A stretch of 64,000 bases of DNA, from contig OU015653.1 in assembly GCA_907165275.2 (NCBI GenBank), positions 8,028,001 through 8,092,000 of the forward strand, given 5' to 3'. Under the pieces are notes generated by a model. It was not told where the DNA came from, ran no database searches, and saw only the letters and a program-made list of their open reading frames with translations. This DNA comes from Zygaena filipendulae. Its lineage: Eukaryota; Arthropoda; Insecta; Lepidoptera; Zygaenidae. Each line of letters begins with the position of its first letter. The first letter of the stretch is position 1. Both the position numbers and the translations under genes were made by a program. Below, piece after piece: positions 22,244 through 32,200 of this stretch.

Positions 22244-22399
22244 GCCTATTATGCCCGCTCCACATTCACGCGAGTATCTTGCGTGAACGCGAGAAAACCC
22301 CGAGGACGTGAATGTGGAGCCGATGTTCTCCGCCATTTCTCGTGATTTTCTCGCGCTGTCGCAAGATTCTGGGGTGAATGTGGAACGGGCTTTATAGGC
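22244..22399. mobile_element. Short MITE, 27-bp TIRs
   Basis: 156 bp bounded by GCCTATTATGCCCGCTCCAC and the inverse of GCCTATAAAGCCCGTTCCAC. The CCACATTCAC motif recurs inverted at about 22306 as well as at both ends, so nested stems can form. It is non-coding. TIR ends are certain; the superfamily is not. Confidence 0.7.
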
Positions 22400-23262
22400 G
22401 TGGGTACAGGCCAGGTATACCTTAACCGTTCTAGCACGACATCCTACTTGATAAGTCATGCTTATTGCTTTCACCTAACAAAAAAAATATAAATAAAAAA
22501 ACAGATAAATAACAGAGAAAACCTTAGACTCAGGTATGTATTAAATTTTTGGTAATAACCACGCAAACACTAGGTACACAAAAAAGTTGTTTTATTATAT
22601 TTTATCAAATAATTTATAACTATTTTATTTTTAATAACAGACTAAAGTACGAGGTATATAACAATAAAATTCATCATAATAGTCATTCCTACTAACACGT
22701 AATTTAAATAACTTATTCATTAAAATTTCAGCATGTTTTTGTTTTATAGGTAGGTAGGTAGTACAAGAATTTTTTATGATTAAGTAGGTATGTCATTTTC
22801 AAATCAAAAGCACCAAACAACATTTTTACAGAAAATTTCAATTTACTTAGTTCATTTTAAGTCTCTTCTCATGGTTACCTACATACATCGATCTCATGAT
22901 CGATGCCTACATACCTTAAACTGCAACAATGCCAATGTAAAATTAAACAACGCATAATTTAGTTCCCTTTTAAAATTCGTATGTCTACAACACAATATTA
23001 CAAAACGGCAAAGTTGTTCGTTGAAAGTAAGGATTTTTTAAATTCTTTCAGTGATAGGAAGCTACACTATCTTTTAGAGTTCCCGAGGGAGTCCCGAAAC
23101 TAACTCGAGTACAACCGCGAGGGAACAGCTAGTTTAATGATAAACAAGTTTCCATTTGACAAAAAGTATCTTTCAAAAAACAAAATTTTTTAACTTGAAA
23201 TAATCTATACATAACATCTCACTACAAAGAAATGGATTAGGTACCTCTTTTTAAACTACAAT
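22400..23262. other. Downstream region of ALG8
   Basis: AT-rich DNA with GTAGGTA tracts and a partial Helitron-like 3' end at about 23075-23135 on the plus strand, ending CGAGGGAACAGCTAGTTT. It would include the ALG8 3' UTR close to 23262. Confidence 0.45.
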
Positions 23263-26200
23263 TTATTTAACTTTTTTGTCGTGTTCACTTGGTAATTTAC
23301 TAAGATTAAAAGTCAAGAAATAGTGATAGTATGATATCCAAAAGTAAAACACCCCTATTGCACAGTAAACAGACGTAAGCATCAGGGGCAAGAAAGGCAG
23401 TGATTTATCTAGACCTAAGAGCCTATGTAGGGCATTTTCGTAAATACACAAACCCACAAATCCATACAAATATAGAGATTCTATGATGCCAAGCATTGGC
23501 AAACGCATAAAGCCGCGTTTCTTATTTTTTAATCTTGACATTTCGTACAACGGAATGTTACAAAATATAATTGCACAATGCGTTAACAACATAAATATTT
23601 TAATCGATAACAAATTCTTTGGATACAGTAAAGGGAACAGTGAATAGTGTCCCACTGTTGAAAGAATCAAGAACAACCTTCCATCTTCATCACCCAACAC
23701 CGACAGAAATCTGTTGAAAAAAAAACACAGTTTTAACAATTTGACAAAATAGCAGATTTTCGGCGGCACTCAGAGACGTTAATAAAATTAATGTTAATTG
23801 GCATTTAACTAATTAAGTAGTCGCAGTTTTGTTTATAAAATCTTTCCTTAAAATTGAGTAACCATTAAAACGACTGAATGCGACCGTTTATTACAAAAGA
23901 GCAAAACCATAATTTTGTGACGAAGGCGCTATTTTAAATCCAGAGCGTAGCAAAGGATTCAATTTACTCCTCTGGCGCTCGAATAAAAAATAATGTTGCG
24001 AGTTGCGACCAAGTAATACACTCTAATTTCTACTTTTTATTTTTTTTAAATAAATAAAATATTCATACTATTCATACTATAGGTATATATAAAATACTTC
24101 ATACTATTCTGTATATATAGGATTACATAATTATAGTTTGTATGTGTAGTTTTATCCTTTGACGAGGAAAATAGTAATAGTATAAATTCTAGGCTGAAAT
24201 CCTTCACACTGTCTGGATTCAAAAATACCTGAACTCTTGCTTACGTTACAAATTTTATACTTACGTGAGAGGTATTATTATCATTAGAATTGCTTTCTCG
24301 TGAACATGCCACCCAAACATAAAGGAACATGTGGCACAAATCACAAGACATCTGTAAAACCAAAAAAAATTGATTATAGTTACGATTAGTGTCAGATCCT
24401 AGTGTTTTCTTAACGCTGCGCCGCGCCGGCACGAATCTATACTACTTATTATAAATGCGAAAGTGAGTGTTTGTTTGTAACGCGTTCACGCCCTAACGGC
24501 TCAACCGATCATCATGAAATTTTGCATACACATTGTCAGGGGTCGAGAAGGACATAGAGTACTTTTATCCCGGAATTCCGGGGGTGAAACCGCGGGCGAC
24601 AGCTACTTTAGATAATAAAAGAGGTATTGCAATTTTCGACGCATACCAAGCACACCATTTCAGTCTTATAATGAATTTTCAGACAGACAGACAGACAGAC
24701 GGACGGACGGACGGACGGACGGACGGAAGGACGGACGGACGGACGGAAGGACGGACGGATGGACGGACGGAAGGACGGACGGACGGACGGACCGCGGAGT
24801 CTTAGTAACTGGGTTGCCGTTTCCCTTTAGTTACGGAACTTTAAAAGGTGTATGTTGCATGGTGGGCACTGATACTCGAGTTGAATTATACAAACCTAAC
24901 AAAACTGAGTGCCCTGTATCTCCTGTCGGCGCCAAGGTGCCACAACTTGACCAATGCAGGAACCATAGAGATGACAGTCAATAAGAAGCTGACACTCGGT
25001 CTTATTGAAGGAAGAACAGTATGACTGTACTCTTGCACCAGACCTCCCGTCATTGAAGCCGGAATTTTCGCAAAATTTATTCCAGCTCTTGACACTGAAA
25101 AATATTTCTAATCATACAATTTACAAATTTCTAGATTATTCTGCTGTTGCAAAGATTTGATTTTGGTTAACTAGCTTGTTCCCCGGGCCGCGATTTCACC
25201 CGCGATAATTTCGAAGTTCCCGCGGAAATTCCGGGTTACAATATAGCTTAAAAAAAAAACATACGCGTCGAATTGAGAACCTTCTCCTTTTTGGGAAGTC
25301 GGTTAATTACTCAGGGATAGTGTACCTAGCATTCTAACGGTGACAGAATTTTTGAAATCGGTCCAGTAGTTTTTTACTTCGGAACAAACTAAAAATTTTT
25401 TTTTTCTTTTTATAATATTACTAGCTGTGCCCCGCGGTTTTACCCGCGTGAGTTTCAGAATTCCCGCAGGAACTCCAGAACAGCCTAATTTACTCCTTAT
25501 AACATCAGCTAATTATTAGCAGTTAAAATTAGGAGAATCACCGTCGTGAGTTTCGGAATTCCCGCAGGAACTTTTTTTTTCTAAAATAAAAGTAGCCTAA
25601 GTTACTCCTTATACCATCAGCTATCTGCTAGAAAAAGTCCTGTTAAAGCCGGTGCAGCCGTTTTACGGTACATACAGACTATGTATCATGTTATATAACA
25701 TTGTCATCATTATGTAACATTGTTATAGAACATTGCAACATAAAAAAAACTGTTAACATTTAAATAAGTTTAAATAAGTTTATTCAATTTGTAACTTAAA
25801 AGTAAACTAGAAAATGACTAGACTAGACATTAGAATAACAATGCAATATAACAACGTTATATAACCATTGTCATTTCTCGTTCTTCAGGTGCTATGCTAT
25901 CCACAATGTCGTCGCTGAGTGAGAGGACGTTCCACTAGCTACGGCAGTGACTGTTATACTTTTAAATAACAAAAGAAAAAACGCACGTGACGAAGTTTTA
26001 TACGGGGCCGTTCAAGTATTTATTACGTAAGCAGATTTTTTGCAATTATTAACCCACCCCTCCCCCTTGTCAGCAAAGCTCCCCCTCCCCCCATGCTTAC
26101 GTAAACATTGGTACAATTGATTGATTCATGAGCAGCAGTTATATGTCTAGAAATAAGGTCATTATTTTGTAAGAATACCCGTAAATGCATTTCGTTTTCG

Positions 26201-29200
26201 AGCATAGACAATGTGTGGGTTGCCATATTTTAAAAAAATGTAAATAATTACTGCTGACGTAATCACCATCTAGATCCTCCCACCCCTCATGTCATAAATA
26301 AAAAATAAGCAAAGCAAAGACCCCTCCGCCCCCCTATAGTGCTTACGTAATGCTTGAACGGCCCCTAACATGCTATATAACATTCAGTATCCACATTATC
26401 TGTAACATGTTATATAAAAATGTTATATATTTTGATGTAGTGTGTACGCACCATTACCCCTTGACCAGTCTCGGCGGCGACGGTGGCCAAGGGCAAGGTG
26501 CCATTTGTTTTTGCTGCTGCAGCTGCGGCCACCACCACCGCCGCCGCCGAGACTGTGGCGCCGCTCTTAGACAATTAGCCGTAAGTCGTAACAAACAAAA
26601 ATGTTTTTTTTTTATGTAAGTACCATAATATATACTTACTACTACTACTACTTATAATTAGGAATTACAAACAGACACTTCATTTATTTATATGTCTAGA
26701 CTAGATTTTAGTCAAACAATTATGAACTTTATGAGACATGATAAAGTTTTAATTTTTATTGTTTAGCTAATTTTGTATTAACTACAAACTAATTTAGGAA
26801 TATATTCCTTACTTACATGCAGAATACAATCCTTTATCTGCAAAGTTATAAAGCGCCCAAAAGTTTGGAGCCCAGTATGCATGACATAGGCCTCTTTTAA
26901 AAGGAAACAATCTTGACATGACCTAAAACAAAATTGTTATCAAAACAACTAGGTAGTATTAACAAAATATCTTAAAATGTTTACAAATATAACTAGGTAT
27001 ACTGGTTTTAATAGATGTAAATAAACAAATCATCCTCTTCCAATAAGGAGGAGGTTCTATATTCGATTGTATGTTTTTTTTTTTTTTTAATGTATGTTCA
27101 CCGATTACTCGAAGACGGTGGGACCGATTTGAAAAAAAATTTTTTTTGTTTGAAAGGTATACTCCCAATTAGGTCCCATTGCCACCAAGTCGGGATCTGA
27201 TGATGGGATCTTGGAGAATTCGAGAGAACTCTTCAAAAATTATAGGCACACCTATAGCGATTTGGGTATTTTTTGTAGTAAATCGTTCATTTGCTTTTGG
27301 AAAGCAAAATTTGAAGAAGTGGAACTGATGATGAAGACCACAGATGGTCATCGGAACTACTCAACCATAATACGTATTTCAGGGGTTCCGATTGGAGCGA
27401 TTTCAAAAATTGTTTTTTTGTTTGAAAGGGGATACTCCCAAATTGATTCCATTGTCACCAAGTCGAGATCTGATGATGGGATCCTGGAGTAATCGAGGGA
27501 ACTCTTCAAAAATTATAGGTACACCTGTAGAGATTTTTGTATTTTTTTAGTAAAACGTTTATTTGCTTTCGGAAAGCAAAATTTGAAGAAGTGGAACTGA
27601 TGATAAAGACCACCGATGGTCATCAGAACTACTCAATAATAGTGTCGCGGTCGAGCTAGATTAATAGCTAGATTAACATTAAATAAATAAATAAATAAAT
27701 AAAACGCGCAATGCATACAAAACACGCAATGTAAAGCAAACACATTGGAGTAGCGAATTCGATAGAAGTTCTATTCTAGAAACGTTCGGCCGAGTGGCTA
27801 GTAAAACACATCGGACTCGAACATTCAAGAGCCCCGTTCGGTTGGGTATATAAACGGCGCAACCGAACCGGACGGGCAGTTCAGTTTGAGCTTTCGAAGC
27901 GATAACTACGAGTGAATCTTGAGCGATACCTGCGACTACCTGCGACCTTGGCGAGGCTATTGGACTTCGAGATCCGTCGTTTAGTGTTTCAGTGTTGCGA
28001 TACCTAGACCTAGGAACCCTAGACCTAGTGTTTTTGTAAAGTTAGTGTTAATCTCCGAATAAAGAACCCTAGCACGTAACAATTTGGTGTCGGAAGTGAA
28101 ATTTGGAGATGCCACTAACTCCGAGAGAAGACATCGCCGAGGAAGGTGTCAGGACGAGGGCACAACGTGCTGCGGGGGCTACGCCTGCAGCCCGCCAGGC
28201 CACACCCACTGGCCATCGGACTCCACCCACTGGCCCTGCCCACTAGGCCCCGCCCACTACTGAGGCCACGCCTATCGACCTGGCCACGCCCACTGACCAC
28301 ACCCACTTGGCTCCGCCCACCACTGAGGCCCCACCCACCGTGTCACCGGCCACGCCCCTGGCCCCGCCCACTTGGTCACGCCTACCGCTAGCTCCGCCCA
28401 ACAGACCACGCCCACCGTCGAAGCCCCGCCCACTAGCTCGGCCCACCTGGCCACGCCTACTGACCACGTCCGGGCTACGACTACGGGACGAGCAGCGGAC
28501 GCATCCGCTCTAGATATATGTAGTTTGGTCAAGATGATGGAAAACATGAATAAGGGCATGCACCAGATGCGTGAAGAACAACAGCAAAATCTTCACACAG
28601 TTTTGGCGGCTGTTGGTAAGGTCAGCAATGTAGTGAAGCAACTCCGTGAAGACGTCGATTCAGTAGGAGGGCGCGTCACAGTATTGGAAACCGATCTTAC
28701 TGGACTGAAGAATGTAGTCGAGGAGCGGGTCACAGGATTAGAAACTGGTGTCTCTGGACTGCAAAAAGAATTGTTGCGACTTAAAACTGTGGGAATCACA
28801 TCAAGTGGAGCCGTCGCCGTAGTCCAGGGACCAAGAGTGAAGGTGCCACCTTACGACGGAACTACGTCTTGGCCCGCGTACGGGCAGCAGTTCCAGACCG
28901 TCGCTACTGCTAATGGGTGGACGGATGAGCAGAGCCTGACAGCTCTCACTGTGGCGCTCAGGGGCTCAGCATTGTCTGTCTTAGAGGCACTGCCTAGCTC
29001 AGGAAGTGGCTTCAAGGAACTGATGGAGGCCCTTGAATCCAGATATGGGGAGCGCCATCTTGAACACGTGTTCCGGGCCCAGTTACGAGATCGAGTCCAG
29101 CGTCCAGGAGAAGGACTACAACAGTGGGCACTGGAGGTTGAGAAGCTTGTCCGCAAAGCGCACCCGACGGCTGACACCAAGATGGTGGACGCAAACATTT

Positions 29201-32200
29201 TGCAAGCCTTCGTCGATGGCATCCGGGACATGGAGATAAGGGCTGCAGTGGGGCTTCGTCATCATGCCTCGCTGAAGGATGCCCTGGCACATGCCCTGGA
29301 AGTTGAAGCAGTGCGGCGAGATGTGCGTGCGCATAAGCTGCGGGAAGTCACTGAAGAGATTAAGGCAATTAAGGCCCCCCTAAAGAAGACTGGATTCATG
29401 TGCTACAAATGCGGTGAACGAGGCCACATGCAGTTCTCCTGTCCGAAGAAGAACGAGGTGACAAAAAAAATCCTTAAGCTGCAGAAACAAGTTGATGACC
29501 TGACAAAGAGGCAGGAGACTCTGTCCCCTGTCGGGAATCAGGGAAAAGGTGTGACAGTCAGGACTAAAGGACAGGTACTGGCTGGTGTGAAAAAAGCCCC
29601 AGCAACGGTCATCGCACAGGTGCGTAGTGGGAAGGCCCATGGCAACGCTGAAGCCCTCTCAATAAGGCCATGCCCGGAAGATTGTAAGCATTGTGTCAAA
29701 CAGGAGTCGAAAGAACTGGCTGTTAAGCTTACGAGAACGAGCCCTCCGGGACTGTGGCAAGATGAAGCCATGAGAGAAGCTCAGGAGGATGATGAAGACG
29801 TTCGACTCATCGTGGCTTGGAAAAAACGTAGTGCGGACAAACCAAAATGGGTTGAGGTCGCACCCACTAGCCCTATCACTAAAGCCTATTGGGCCCAATG
29901 GGACAGCTTTGTTCTCCAGAACGGAATACTTTACCGAAAATGGGAGAAACCTAACGGCAGAGAGTTCCACCTTCAGTTAGTTGTTCCAAGGACCAGGGTG
30001 AAAGATGTTCTTTGTGAAATACATGATGGGGTTTCAGGTGGACATCTTGGCGTGAAGAGAACATTAATAAAAGTAAGGGAAAGGTTCTACTGGCTGCATT
30101 GTCGAGAGGATGTGCAGGAATGGTGCCGCAAATGTACCACTTGTACTGCAGTCAAAGGTCCGTCAACTAGGACCCGCGGAAACCTCCAACTCTATAATGT
30201 TGGTGCGCCCTGGGAAAGAATTGCTGTTGACGTGGCTGGACCTTTTCCGGTGACCGAGTCAGGGAACAAGTACTTCTTGGTCGTCATGGATTATTTCACC
30301 AAGTGGCCGGAAGTGTTCGCCATACCTAATCAGGAAGCCACGACAGTAGCCTCCAAGTTGGTTGAGGAAGTGATATGTCGATTCGGTGTACCCTTGGAAA
30401 TCCACTCAGATCAAGGAAGGAACTTCGAATCCCAGCTATTCCAGGAAATGTGCAAAATCTTGGGAATGCACAAGACGAGGACCACGCCATATCACCCTCA
30501 GTCCGACGGCATGGTGGAGAGGTTTAACCAGACGCTAGAGAGGAATTTGGCGAAACTGGTTGATAAACACCAGAGGGATTGGGACAAATTCATACCGCTG
30601 TTCCTACTCGCCTACAGAACATCTGAGCATGAGAGCACGAAGGCGACCCCAGCGTATGTGAATTTCGGTAGAGAACTACGGCTACCAGTGGATTTACTGA
30701 CCCCCAATCGATGCAGGACTACGTCTCCGATCTACGGGAGAAAATGCAGGACGTCTATGCTTTGGTTCGAGAGCATGGTTTGCAGTCAAGCGAGAACATG
30801 AAGACGAGATATGACCGGAGGGCGAATACAAGTGGTTTTGAGGAGGGATCACTGGTATGGCTACACAATCCTATCCGTCGAAAGGGAAAATCTCCGAAAT
30901 TACAGACTCGATGGGAAGGCCCGTACAAGGTTGTTACCCGGATGAATGACGTGACGTATCGGATTCAACGTCAACACAGGGGAGCTTTCAAAATAGTGCA
31001 CATCGACCGCTTAGCACGTTATCAAGGCAGCAATAGTGACGCTCGGGACGAGCATCTCTAAGAAGGGGGCAGTGTCGCGGTCGAGCTAGATTAATAGCGC
31101 GATGTATGCAAAACGCGCAATGCATACAAAACACGCAATGTAAAGCAAAAACATTGGAGTAGCGAATTCGATAGAAGTTCTATTCTAGAAACGTTCGGCC
31201 GAGTGGCTAGTAAAACACATCGGACTCGAACATTCTAGAGCCCCGTTCGGTTGGGTATATAAACGGCGCAACCGAACCGGACGGGCAGTTCAGTTTGAGC
31301 TTTCGAAGCGATAACTACGAGTGAATCTTGAGCGATACCTGCGACTACCTGCGACCTTGGCGAGGCTATTGGACTTCGAGATCCGTCGTTTAGTGTTTCA
31401 GTGTTGCGATACCTAGACCTAGGAACCCTAGACCTAGTGTTTTTGTAAAGTTAGTGTTAATCTCCGAATAAAGAACCCTAGCACGTAACAATAGGTATTT
31501 CACGGGTTCTGAATCGTTAACTTTAATATGGTTTCTAAACAATTTATGCCCGTTACAATGTATATGGTGAAGTGGAACTGATGGTGATATACTAGGAGAA
31601 CTCCTCAACAATTAACGTCCCTGCGTCGGGAAAAGCAATATTTTGTAAAAGGTGATGAGCAGTTGACATTAGGCTATTGTAACTTAGAGAAATTACGAAC
31701 TAAGTCACTTAAAAACGAAAAATAAACAAAATTTTAACAAAAAAATTAAAACACTTTCAAAAACACAAAACTAAAAATCTAAAAATAAAGCTAAAAATAA
31801 CAACATACCGATTTAATCCAAAAGACAAAAACACACTTAATATTATTATTGGTTTGTGCTACCACTAATCGGTATGAAGTCGGTGACAAGCCAAATATAG
31901 AGGGGGTAGATGAGCTAAGTCGACTGCCGCCACCAGCTCTTTGTGAGCAGGACAACCCAAGTGGGCAGACACCAGCATGCTTGTCACCGAAGCCAAACCG
32001 ATCAGTGGTAGCACAAACCAATAATAATATTACGTGTGTTTTTGTCTTTTGGATTAAATCCGTATGTTGTTATTTTTAGTTTTTTATTTTAAGATTTTTA
32101 GTTTTGTGTTTTTTAATTGTAAATATACAATTCAAAAATTATAACAAAAACTATAAAAATATCTACAAAATGGTAGGTAGGTACTACTGTGACTGACTGA

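Larger units (their letters stand above)
27643..31490 (+). mobile_element. LTR-2, internally deleted Ty3/gypsy element
   Basis: Bounded by LTRs at 27643-28081 and 31073-31490 and the 4-bp target duplication ATAG (27639-27642 and 31491-31494). Gag and integrase are recognisable. Protease, RT and RNase H are absent, so any movement would need enzymes supplied by a relative. It sits in ALG8 intron 4, opposite to the gene, within a family-A repeat. The 3848-bp length is well short of a normal element. Confidence 0.9.

Noticed and set aside
24533..24805. 90-codon frame rich in DGRT repeats
   Set aside because: It is produced by the (GGAC)n microsatellite and a Helitron end, with no independent coding signal.
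28115..28559. Several Arg/Pro/Gly-rich frames on both strands
   Set aside because: All arise from the CCACGCCCACT-like tandem array in LTR-2 gag.
31791..32079. Two 76-codon frames on opposite strands
   Set aside because: They are mirror products of the inverted arms 31759-31873/31997-32114.
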